64,000 nucleotides of DNA from assembly GCF_007475365.1 (NCBI RefSeq), contig NZ_CP034442.1, positions 124,001 through 188,000 of the forward strand, written 5' to 3'. The position numbers and the translations under genes were made by a program. The notes under the pieces are model-generated. The model was given only the letters and a program-made list of their open reading frames with translations, did not search any database and was not told the origin of the DNA. The stretch is from Streptococcus oralis subsp. dentisani. GTDB lineage: Bacteria; Bacillota; Bacilli; Lactobacillales; Streptococcaceae. Of the stretch, positions 11,334 through 18,618 are shown piece by piece. Numbering within the stretch: the stretch's first letter is position 1; every line of letters begins with the position of its first letter.

Positions 11334-14033
11334 ATGAAAAAAGCATATCGGAAAGACCTAATTCAGTCAGTGACGACATCAAAGGGACGCTTTGTTTCTA
11401 TCTTGACCTTGATGACGCTGGGTTCTCTAGCTCTAGTAGGTCTTAAAGTAGCCAGTCCAAACATGGAACGTACGGCAGAGGATTATCTCCGTAAAGCCAA
11501 TACTTTGGATCTGGCCGTGATAGCTGATTATGGCTTGGACAAAGAAGACCAAGACGAACTAAAGACCCTTCAAGGAGCAAGTGTTGAGTTTGGCTATATG
11601 GCAGACCTAACCGTTGAAAATAGTGAAGAAGCGGTTCGACTTTATTCCAAACCAGAGAGCATTTCAACATTCCAAGTGACAGAAGGGCGACTGCCAGAAG
11701 CTGATGAGGAAATTGCCCTAGCCGACTTCTGGAAAGACCGCTATCATATTGGAGAAACCATTACCTTTACCAAGAAAGAAGAAAAGTCCGTTCTAAAATC
11801 CCAAACTTTCACAATTACTGGATTTGTTCAGTCGGGTGAAATCCTTTCTAAAGAAGATTTAGGAAGCGCTAGTAGTGGAAATGGAAGCTTGGCTGGCTAT
11901 GGAGTGATTTTACCAAGTCAGTTTGATTCAGATGTTTATAGTATTGCGCGTGTGCGCTATGATGATTTAAAAAATCTGGATGCTTTTTCATCAGACTATA
12001 AGACCAAACGAACCCAACACCAGGAAGAGTTGCAAGAATTGCTGGCCGATAATGGTCAAAAAAGATTAGCAAGTATCAAAACAAATGGGCAAAAGAGTCT
12101 GAAAAATGGGAAAGAACAGCTCCAAACTGCTGAAAGCAACCTTGAAAATGGCAAGAGTCAGTTAGAGCAGACCGAAAGTCACTTGAAAACGCAAGAAGAA
12201 CAAGCGACCGCTTTACCAGAACCACAAAAGAGTCAAGCCAAGGGACAGCTGACAAAAGCAAAGGAAGAACTGGCGACTAAAAAAGAAAAACTGGCTCAGA
12301 CAGAGAGTGATTTAACTAAGGAAAAAGAGAAGCTAGAACAGCGTCAGAAAGAGCTTGATGAACTGACAGAGCCGAAATACCACGTATACAATCGCCAAAC
12401 CATACCAGGTGGACAAGGCTACCTCATGTACAGCAATGTATCAACAAGTATCCGTTCTATCGGAAATATTTTCCCCGTGGTGCTATATATGGTCGCTGCA
12501 ATGGTGACCTTTACAACGATGACTCGCTTTGTAGACGAAGAGCGCACAAACGCCGGTATTTTTAAGGCCCTAGGTTACCGGAATCAAGATATAGTTGCCA
12601 AGTTTGTTCTCTATGGTTTTCTTGCAGGAACTGTGGGAACCATTATAGGAACGCTACTAGGACATTATTTTTTAGCAGGTGTTATTTCGGATGTTTATAC
12701 AGCTAGAGTGGTTGTTGGAAAAAGTCACGAGTATTTCTATTGGTCTTATAGTCTCCTTGCCCTAGCCTTGAGTTGGGTATCTAGTGTTTTGCCGGCTTAT
12801 CTGGTGGCGCGAAGGGAACTACACGATGAAGTAGCCCAACTCTTGCTTCCCAAACCTCCCGTTAAGGGATCAAAGATTTTACTGGAACGTCTGAACTTTA
12901 TTTGGAGTCGTTTGAGCTTCACTCATAAGGTTACTGCGCGAAATATTTTCCGTTATAAGCAACGGATGTTGATGACCATTTTTGGAGTTGCAGGTTCAGT
13001 TGCTCTCTTATTTGCAGGTCTGGGCATTCAGTCATCTGTGGGAGGAGTTTCCGAGCGCCAATTTGAACAAATCCAGCAATACCAGATGATTGTAGCGGAA
13101 AAGAGCAGTGCGACGGAGCAAGAAAAAGCAGATTTAGAAAGTGCCTTGCAAGCGGAGCCTATCCATGCTTATCAAAAGATTTACTCTAAATCCATTGAAA
13201 AAGATTTCAAAGGAAAAGCAGGGCTTCAAACCATCACCATGATGGTTACTAGTAGAGAAGACTTCAAGCCCTTTATCGTATTAGAGGAAAAGGGGCAAGA
13301 AGTGCAGGTTACCGATGGAGCGGTATTGAGTCAAAAACTAGCTCAACTAGCAGATGTTACGGTTGGAGACAAGCTGGAGCTTGATGGGAAGGAAATCAAG
13401 GTCGCGGCTATTTCTGAAAATTATGTTGGACACTTTGTTTATCTCAACAGAGCGACTTACGAACAAGTGTATGGCACTAGTCCACAAGACAATACCTATC
13501 TAGTAAAATTAAAAGAGCCAACACCTTCCAATACGGAGAAAGAAGCGGCTACCTTCATGGAAAAAGCTGCTGTTTCTGGGGTCGTCCAAAATGCAACGGC
13601 TATCCATCTCTTTGAATCCGTGGCTAGTTCGCTCAATAAAACCATGGCAATCCTTGTCCTTGTTTCCGTCTTGCTAGCCATTGTCATTCTTTACAATCTC
13701 ACTAATATCAATGTGGCAGAACGTATCCGTGAACTTTCGACTATCAAGGTTCTCGGTTTCCATAATAAAGAAGTGACTCTCTATATCTACCGCGAGACCA
13801 TGGTGCTATCCCTTGTGGGAATTTCTCTCGGTTTGGTAGCCGGCCACTATTTACATCAATTTTTGATTCAAATGATTTCACCTGCTACCATACTTTTTTA
13901 TCCACGAGTCAGCTGGGAAGTCTATGCTCTTCCAATCGTCGCAGTGACTGTAATCTTAGCCTTATTGGGTCTCTTTGTCAATCACCACTTGAGAAAAGTG
14001 GATATGCTCGAAGCCCTGAAATCAGTAGAGTAA
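11334..14033 (+). CDS. ABC transporter permease, FtsX family with coiled-coil insertion
   Basis: An 899-residue permease. There is one membrane helix near residues 20-40, a large extracytoplasmic domain, and a Lys/Glu/Gln-rich coiled coil (about 235-345, repeats such as NGKEQLQTAESNLENGKSQL). Three helices of the first FtsX unit follow (about 365-500), then a second extracytoplasmic domain and three more helices of the second FtsX unit (about 760-890). The frame opens at 11295, but the ATG at 11334, just after the ATPase stop, is the natural start. The coiled coil may be a sensing or spanning element. The substrate is unknown. Confidence 0.93.
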   Translation: MKKAYRKDLIQSVTTSKGRFVSILTLMTLGSLALVGLKVASPNMERTAEDYLRKANTLDLAVIADYGLDKEDQDELKTLQGASVEFGYMADLTVENSEEAVRLYSKPESISTFQVTEGRLPEADEEIALADFWKDRYHIGETITFTKKEEKSVLKSQTFTITGFVQSGEILSKEDLGSASSGNGSLAGYGVILPSQFDSDVYSIARVRYDDLKNLDAFSSDYKTKRTQHQEELQELLADNGQKRLASIKTNGQKSLKNGKEQLQTAESNLENGKSQLEQTESHLKTQEEQATALPEPQKSQAKGQLTKAKEELATKKEKLAQTESDLTKEKEKLEQRQKELDELTEPKYHVYNRQTIPGGQGYLMYSNVSTSIRSIGNIFPVVLYMVAAMVTFTTMTRFVDEERTNAGIFKALGYRNQDIVAKFVLYGFLAGTVGTIIGTLLGHYFLAGVISDVYTARVVVGKSHEYFYWSYSLLALALSWVSSVLPAYLVARRELHDEVAQLLLPKPPVKGSKILLERLNFIWSRLSFTHKVTARNIFRYKQRMLMTIFGVAGSVALLFAGLGIQSSVGGVSERQFEQIQQYQMIVAEKSSATEQEKADLESALQAEPIHAYQKIYSKSIEKDFKGKAGLQTITMMVTSREDFKPFIVLEEKGQEVQVTDGAVLSQKLAQLADVTVGDKLELDGKEIKVAAISENYVGHFVYLNRATYEQVYGTSPQDNTYLVKLKEPTPSNTEKEAATFMEKAAVSGVVQNATAIHLFESVASSLNKTMAILVLVSVLLAIVILYNLTNINVAERIRELSTIKVLGFHNKEVTLYIYRETMVLSLVGISLGLVAGHYLHQFLIQMISPATILFYPRVSWEVYALPIVAVTVILALLGLFVNHHLRKVDMLEALKSVE

Positions 14034-14058
14034 TTCACGGTTTTAAATAGTAAATCAG

Positions 14059-14087
14059 TTGACAAAGTCTTTGCTTCTTGGTAGAAT
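14059..14087 (+). promoter_or_regulatory. rpsO promoter
   Basis: TTGACA (14059-14064), a 17-base spacer, and TAGAAT (14082-14087) form a near-consensus sigma-A promoter. Confidence 0.85.
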
Positions 14088-14094
14088 AAGAACT

Positions 14095-14170
14095 GTCGTA
14101 AAGACAAATAACTTCTTCTTGGTTACAGGCATGCCAACCTGTCACTCGGATGAAGCCAAACAAAAAGGAG
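14095..14170 (+). promoter_or_regulatory. rpsO 5' leader, possible S15 autoregulatory structure
   Basis: The leader of about 80 nt contains two competing pairings: GGTT (14121-14124) with AACC (14136-14139), and ACAGG (14125-14129) with CCTGT (14138-14142). The palindrome GGCATGCC lies in the middle. S15 represses its own mRNA through leader structures in several bacteria. Applying this here is inference. Confidence 0.4.
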
Positions 14171-14177
14171 AAACATC

Positions 14178-14447
14178 ATGGCAATCTCAAAAGAGAAAAA
14201 AAATGAAATCATCGCACAATATGCACGTCACGAAGGTGATACAGGTTCAGTAGAGGTTCAAGTTGCTGTCCTTACTTGGGAAATCAACCACCTTAACGAA
14301 CACATCAAACAACACAAAAAAGACCACGCTACTTACCGTGGATTGATGAAGAAAATCGGTCGCCGTCGTAACTTGCTTGCATACTTGCGTAAAAACGACG
14401 TTAACCGTTACCGTGAGTTAATCAACTCTCTAGGACTTCGTCGTTAA
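14178..14447 (+). CDS. rpsO: 30S ribosomal protein S15
   Basis: S15 is a primary 16S rRNA-binding protein of the small-subunit platform. The 89 residues include the family signature segment [14 protein letters not shown] and the C-terminal [18 protein letters not shown]. The AAAGGAG site at 14164-14170 fits the ATG at 14178. An upstream in-frame reading is not needed. It is monocistronic, with its own promoter and followed by an unusual terminator array. Confidence 0.98.
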   Translation: MAISKEKKNEIIAQYARHEGDTGSVEVQVAVLTWEINHLNEHIKQHKKDHATYRGLMKKIGRRRNLLAYLRKNDVNRYRELINSLGLRR

Positions 14448-14456
14448 TCTTGCGTC

Positions 14457-14541
14457 TAAAACGTTTCTATACTTCGTTGCCTTCGCCTCGATGTACCATC
14501 AGTACAATCTTCGGCTTGTCGCCTAGTCTATAAACGTTTTA
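14457..14541 (+). repeat. small palindromic intergenic repeat, copy A
   Basis: Outer arms are TAAAACGTTTCTATA (14457-14471) and TATAAACGTTTTA (14529-14541). The inner hairpin is GATGTAC-catca-GTACAATC. Its right part is repeated at 14891-14931. A divergent relative at 14785-14823 keeps the inner pairing by compensatory changes (GTAC/GTAC to ATAC/GTAT). Confidence 0.6.
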
Positions 14542-14582
14542 TCCAGCAAGAATCATGATGCTAAGGGCGTTAAAAATCCGTA

Positions 14583-14638
14583 TGAAAATAGGGAAAGGAC
14601 ACAGTGTTCGATGAACACAAGGAGTTTCATCTTTTTCA
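14583..14638 (+). repeat. imperfect palindrome, possible SPRITE-like fragment
   Basis: TGAAAA (14583-14588) and TTTTCA (14633-14638) enclose GTGTTC-gat-GAACAC (14604-14618). It resembles the hairpin at 40019-40075, which has the same TGAAAA/TTTTCA base. The SPRITE assignment is from memory and unverified. Confidence 0.4.
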
Positions 14639-14664
14639 CTAGGATTTTAGCCCGAGCTCAAATC

Positions 14665-14691
14665 AGCTCTCTGACTTCAGAGGGCTTTTTG
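14665..14691 (+). terminator. terminator 1 after rpsO
   Basis: AGCTCTCTGA (14665-14674) pairs with TCAGAGGGCT (14677-14686), one G-U pair, followed by T residues. It is preceded by GCCCGAGCTCAAATC, which is repeated before terminator 4. Confidence 0.8.
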
Positions 14692-14740
14692 TTTTTGCCA
14701 AGTGCTTAGGCCGTGTTCAATTGAGCATATCTTGATAATG

Positions 14741-14768
14741 AAGCTACTCTAAATTGGGTAGCTTTTTT
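14741..14768 (+). terminator. terminator 2 after rpsO
   Basis: AAGCTAC (14741-14747) pairs with GTAGCTT (14758-14764), followed by T residues. Confidence 0.7.
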
Positions 14769-14784
14769 ACTTTTGTCACCTTAC

Positions 14785-14823
14785 CTCGATATACTCAAGT
14801 ATAATCTTCGGTTACGGTTCCTA
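14785..14823 (+). repeat. small palindromic intergenic repeat, divergent copy B
   Basis: CCTCGATATAC-tcaa-GTATAATCTTCGG with a later CCTAG matches copy A (CCTCGATGTAC ... GTACAATCTTCGG ... CCTAG) apart from base changes that preserve pairing. Confidence 0.5.
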
Positions 14824-14851
14824 GCACTGTAAGGTAAAATAAACCAGATTT

Positions 14852-14873
14852 TCTCCCTTCGGGGAGATTTTTT
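14852..14873 (+). terminator. terminator 3 after rpsO (UUCG loop)
   Basis: TCTCCC (14852-14857), loop TTCG, GGGAGA (14862-14867), then six T residues. Confidence 0.8.
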
Positions 14874-14890
14874 ATTTCGCTAAAATTTTC

Positions 14891-14971
14891 GTACAATCTT
14901 CGGCTTGTCGCCTAGTCTATAAACGTTTTAGCCCGAGCTCAAATCAGCCCTCTGATCTCAGAGGGCTTTTT
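14891..14971 (+). repeat. duplicated right part of copy A fused to a duplicated terminator
   Basis: Bases 14891-14931 repeat 14502-14541. Bases 14932-14971 repeat the block at 14650-14690 (GCCCGAGCTCAAATC plus terminator). The join is at TTTTA, a pentamer present at both source boundaries. Confidence 0.7.
14946..14971 (+). terminator. terminator 4 after rpsO
   Basis: AGCCCTCTGA (14946-14955) pairs with TCAGAGGGCT (14958-14967), followed by T residues to 14971. Confidence 0.85.
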
Positions 14972-15009
14972 CTATATATATTTCCATCCTTGTTCATTTA
15001 ATGAAAATA

Positions 15010-15018
15010 TGGTATACT
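15010..15018 (+). promoter_or_regulatory. extended -10 promoter of the iron-type ABC operon
   Basis: TGGTATACT at 15010-15018 is an extended -10 element, about 50 bases before the permease start. Confidence 0.6.
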
Positions 15019-15027
15019 TTTTATGAG

Positions 15028-15042
15028 AATTTTCTAAATTTT
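15028..15042 (+). promoter_or_regulatory. candidate CodY box
   Basis: AATTTTCTAAATTTT matches 12 of 15 positions of the CodY consensus AATTTTCWGAAAATT. It lies immediately downstream of the predicted transcription start, a repressing position. The region is AT-rich, so a chance match is possible. Confidence 0.35.
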
Positions 15043-15067
15043 TAAGATTCTATCAAAGGAGGTTTGC

Positions 15068-16114
15068 ATGCTTTCCAAATTTTCTGGAAGCCGACGGGAC
15101 CTGCAATTCGTGTTACTTTTAGGTGTTTTGCTAGCTGTTTTAGGGATTTCGCTCTTTCTAGCTGTTTCTATGGGATCCGTTGCGATTGATCTAGGCGATA
15201 CCTATCGGATTATTTTGAGCAGGTTGGGGTTTCCTCTTGAGATAGGAGAGGTTTCCAAGTCCACTCTTGCCATTGTATGGAACATGAGATTCCCCCGAGT
15301 GTTGCTGGGTCTGATAGTAGGGGCTGGTCTTTCCATGTGTGGCAGCGTGATGCAGTCCACAGTGAACAACCCCATCGCTGAGCCCTATGTCTTAGGCATC
15401 TCTGCGGGTGCAACTCTGGGTGCAACCTTGAGCATCATTCTTGGTTTGAAAGTGATGATTAGCCTTGGAGCTTTTCTTGGAGCTATTTTGGCAACAATCG
15501 CTGTCCTTATCATTGCCTCTATGCAGGGAAGGATGACGACTTCCAGTCTGATCTTATCAGGAACGGTTGTCAACGCTCTCTTTCTGGCTTTTTCCAACTT
15601 TATTATCTCTGTTGGCGCTAATGCGGATAGTGTGATGACCATTAAGTTTTGGACCATGGGCTCGCTTGCAGGGACTACCTGGTCTGACTTAGTCCTGCCA
15701 ACTATGGTAGTAGGAATGGCCTTTCTATTTTTCGCTACTCAGTATCGCGTTTTCAATGCAATGATGATGGGAGATGAGGCTGCTTTAACTTTGGGGATTC
15801 CCTTACGCTTTTATTGGTATCTTTATGTGACAATGGTGGCTGTGCTGACAGCTGTCTTGGTGGCTACTTGTGGGATTATTGGATTTGTTGGTCTGATTAC
15901 TCCTCACTTAGCTCGAGGCTTAGTAGGAACGAATTACAGGAGACTTTTTCCTGTTGCGACCATACTTGGTGCCCTCTTTGTGGTCTGGGCAGATGTACTC
16001 TCCCGTATCACCATTCCAAATGCAGAGCTGCCTATTGGTATTTTCACAGCCTTAGTAGGTGCTCCCTTCTTTATCTACATTGTTGGAGGTAGGCGAAGGG
16101 AGGTGAGGGTCTGA
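15068..16114 (+). CDS. FecCD-family ABC transporter permease (iron/siderophore type)
   Basis: A 348-residue polytopic membrane protein of the BtuC/FecCD family, with about nine or ten hydrophobic segments. Family blocks include RFPRVLLGLIVGAGLSMCG (about 76-94), NPIAEPYVLGISAGA, and the C-terminal GLITPHLARGLVGTNYRRLFP. Only one permease gene is present, so the channel is expected to be a homodimer, unlike the two-permease Piu and Pia operons of pneumococcus. AAGGAGG precedes the ATG. The next gene starts one base after its stop. Confidence 0.94.
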   Translation: MLSKFSGSRRDLQFVLLLGVLLAVLGISLFLAVSMGSVAIDLGDTYRIILSRLGFPLEIGEVSKSTLAIVWNMRFPRVLLGLIVGAGLSMCGSVMQSTVNNPIAEPYVLGISAGATLGATLSIILGLKVMISLGAFLGAILATIAVLIIASMQGRMTTSSLILSGTVVNALFLAFSNFIISVGANADSVMTIKFWTMGSLAGTTWSDLVLPTMVVGMAFLFFATQYRVFNAMMMGDEAALTLGIPLRFYWYLYVTMVAVLTAVLVATCGIIGFVGLITPHLARGLVGTNYRRLFPVATILGALFVVWADVLSRITIPNAELPIGIFTALVGAPFFIYIVGGRRREVRV

Positions 16115-16115
16115 T

Positions 16116-16871
16116 ATGGACTTGATTTGTCAGGATATCCATTTTGGACTAGGAGAGAAAAAAATCTTAAAAGGAGTTTCTCTTAAGGTTGAGGGGCATC
16201 AATTTCATACGATACTAGGGCCAAATGGAAGTGGAAAAACCAGCCTGCTTAAACTCCTCTATCGTCAGGAAAAGGCGGACAAAGGCTTGATAAGCCTAGA
16301 TGGAAAGCCGCTGGAGCATTGGTCACTCAAAGAAACAGCTAAGCAAATGGCGGTCGTCACCCAGTTTAATCAATTGCAGTTTGATTGTACAGTTGAGGAA
16401 ATCGTCTTGCTGGGAAGAACGCCTCACCTCTCTTTTTTACAGAAAGAAAAAGAAAGGGATTATGCCCTCGTTCAAGATGCTCTCGTCAAGGTGGATATGC
16501 TTGAGAAGAAAACTCGTCTCTATTCGTCTCTTTCAGGTGGGGAGAAACAGCGAGTCTTATTAGCACGCGCCTTGGCGCAAGAACCGACTCTCTTGCTCTT
16601 GGATGAACCTACCAATCACCTGGATATCAAGTACCAGTTAGACTTGTTGGCCATTGTGAAGAATCTCAAGGTCAATGTACTAGCTGTCTTACATGATATT
16701 CAACTTGCTTGTCGCTATTCGGATTATCTCTATCTGATGAAAGAGGGGGAAATCCTTTATCAGGGGACTCCGCAAGAGACCATCACCTCTGAGTCATTGC
16801 AAACTGTGTATGGCGTTCAAAGTCAGGTTACTTGGACCGAGGATCAGCAAGCTATGATTCACTATTTATAA
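16116..16871 (+). CDS. FecE/FepC-family ABC transporter ATP-binding protein
   Basis: A 251-residue ATPase with Walker A GPNGSGKTS (about 34-42), signature LSGGEKQRVL, Walker [13 protein letters not shown], and a switch histidine in VLHDIQLAC. It powers the adjacent permease. The gene order permease-ATPase-binding protein, and spacings of 1 and 19 bases, show one operon. Confidence 0.95.
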   Translation: MDLICQDIHFGLGEKKILKGVSLKVEGHQFHTILGPNGSGKTSLLKLLYRQEKADKGLISLDGKPLEHWSLKETAKQMAVVTQFNQLQFDCTVEEIVLLGRTPHLSFLQKEKERDYALVQDALVKVDMLEKKTRLYSSLSGGEKQRVLLARALAQEPTLLLLDEPTNHLDIKYQLDLLAIVKNLKVNVLAVLHDIQLACRYSDYLYLMKEGEILYQGTPQETITSESLQTVYGVQSQVTWTEDQQAMIHYL

Positions 16872-16890
16872 GAAAGAAAAGGAAAACAAG

Positions 16891-17901
16891 ATGAAAAAAA
16901 CACTAAGCATTTTACTCGTAACAGTAGCTACCCTAACCATGGCAGCTTGTGGTAACACTACTACAGAAAAAGCTACCACACAGTCTAGCACAGAAACAAG
17001 TCAAAAGGCTAGCACAGAGACGACTTATCCACTCACGGTCAAGACATATGATGCTAAGGGAAATGAAGTCGAACAAGTCTTTGACAAGGCACCTGAAAAA
17101 GTTATCACCAATAATCTTTCAACTACTGAAATCTTATTGGAGCTAGCCTTGAAGGATAAAATTGCTGGCATGCTCAACCCTGACAATGCTGTGACGGACA
17201 AATACAAGGACGCGATCGCGACGATTCCTCAAATTGGTGATAAAAAAACAGTCTCTCAAGAGACAGTCCTTTCTTATGAACCAGATGCGGTGATGGGTCG
17301 AAACATGATGTTTTCTGAAAAATCCTTGGGGACAGTTAGCACTTGGAATGAAAATAAAATCCCAGTCTATACGCAAAAAGCCTCTCTCTCAACGATTCAG
17401 CAAGATTTAGGGAATATTGTAGAAGATGTCAAAAATCTTGGAATGATTTTTAATGTTCAGGACAAAGCTAATGAATACGCGGCGCAATTACAAGCTAAAA
17501 TTGAGGCTGTTAAAAAAGCTAATCCAGCAAGTCAAGGTGAAAAGAAAAAGGCCTTGATTATGGTTGCTTATAACGACGAAACCTTTGGTGCCTACAAGTC
17601 TGCTTTGCAAGAAAGCTTGCTAAATCAACTTGGTTATACCAACGTTGCAACGGGAACATCAGGCTTGACCTTGGAAAATCTCGTGTCAATGGATCCTGAA
17701 TTGATTATCTATGTAACCAGCGACCGCAATAAAAAATTGGATGCCAACGCAGTAGAGTTGATGAAGGCAAATGAAGTTTTGGAAAACGTTCCTGCAATTA
17801 AGAATCAAAAAATCATGACCATTTCTTACGATGAGTTGATGGACTATGGTCCAGCAGTGATTGATTCCCTTGAGAAAATCAATGACTTTATCAATAAATA
17901 A
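16891..17901 (+). CDS. iron-siderophore-type substrate-binding lipoprotein
   Basis: The 336-residue precursor has a lipoprotein signal with Cys20 in TMAACGN, then a Thr/Ser-rich linker (about 22-45). The periplasmic-binding-protein-like FecB/TroA fold follows, with FDKAPEKVITNN, the segment around YEPDAVMGRN, and a C-terminal lobe. It should capture a ferric complex (siderophore or haem) at the outer face of the membrane and deliver it to the permease. The ligand is inferred from family and from the linked esterase. Confidence 0.92.
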   Translation: MKKTLSILLVTVATLTMAACGNTTTEKATTQSSTETSQKASTETTYPLTVKTYDAKGNEVEQVFDKAPEKVITNNLSTTEILLELALKDKIAGMLNPDNAVTDKYKDAIATIPQIGDKKTVSQETVLSYEPDAVMGRNMMFSEKSLGTVSTWNENKIPVYTQKASLSTIQQDLGNIVEDVKNLGMIFNVQDKANEYAAQLQAKIEAVKKANPASQGEKKKALIMVAYNDETFGAYKSALQESLLNQLGYTNVATGTSGLTLENLVSMDPELIIYVTSDRNKKLDANAVELMKANEVLENVPAIKNQKIMTISYDELMDYGPAVIDSLEKINDFINK

Positions 17902-18574
17902 TGAGTTTGATTGGGAAGGGATCCAAGTCAAGGTCAGCCTTCCTTCGACCTATGATCCCAATCAAACCTATCCAGTTATTCTCTTGAATGATGGAAACTT
18001 GGATTTCCTATCATCCCTTTCAGAATCTGTGATTTTAGTGGGCTTGATCTCTAAAAATCGCCTAGACGACTACACTCCCTGGAAGGCATCGGCTCTGAGA
18101 GAGGGGGCTCCAGATTTTGGTGGTCAGGCAAATGCCTATCATGGTCATTTATTTGGAGGTCTTTTAGACAAGTTGCAGTCGCTTTATCGCCTGGACAAAA
18201 ATCGCCTTGTTTATGGGGGTTACTCACTAGGTGGTTTGGCGGCTGTATACAGTCTTTTCCATTTTGACAAGGTCTCCTGTATCTTCTCTATCTGCGGTTC
18301 CTTTTGGTATCCTGATTTTACGACTTATTGCAGAGATGAAAAGGTGAAAAATTTGGACTGTTTGCTGTATTTACAGAATGGTCAAACAGAAGGAGCCCAT
18401 CATACCAATCGCTTAGCTCAAGCACCAGCCTATGCTGAGCAGATCCATACCAGTCTTCAGCAACGCTATCCGACTGGTCAGTTTGTCTTTGATCCTTATG
18501 GGCATCATGAGCAAGTAGCTGAGCGATTTGTGTCTTTTTCTAACTGGTTGGCAAAGAAATGGGAAATCAAATAA
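17882..18574 (+). CDS. alpha/beta-hydrolase esterase (IroE/BesA-like), linked to iron transporter
   Basis: A 230-residue hydrolase of the putative esterase family (PF00756-type, COG2819-like). The nucleophile Ser115 is in GGYSLGG, and the probable catalytic His is in the YGHHE segment (208-209). Relatives such as Fes, IroE and BesA hydrolyse ester-linked catecholate siderophores to release iron. The start MTLSINNEF at 17882 lies 20 bases inside the binding-protein gene. An upstream ATG in the same frame at 17861 is possible. Co-transcription with the transporter suggests intracellular release of iron from an imported ester siderophore. This is inference. Confidence 0.85.
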   Translation: MTLSINNEFDWEGIQVKVSLPSTYDPNQTYPVILLNDGNLDFLSSLSESVILVGLISKNRLDDYTPWKASALREGAPDFGGQANAYHGHLFGGLLDKLQSLYRLDKNRLVYGGYSLGGLAAVYSLFHFDKVSCIFSICGSFWYPDFTTYCRDEKVKNLDCLLYLQNGQTEGAHHTNRLAQAPAYAEQIHTSLQQRYPTGQFVFDPYGHHEQVAERFVSFSNWLAKKWEIK

Positions 18575-18577
18575 AAG

Positions 18578-18618
18578 AATTATCCCTTGGCAAAAGCCAA
18601 GGGATAATTGTATTTTTT
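18578..18618. terminator. bidirectional terminator between esterase and acyltransferase genes
   Basis: AATTATCCCTTGGC (18578-18591), loop AAAA, GCCAAGGGATAATT (18596-18609), a perfect 14-bp stem. T-rich on the plus side and A-rich before it, so it serves both convergent genes. Confidence 0.92.
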
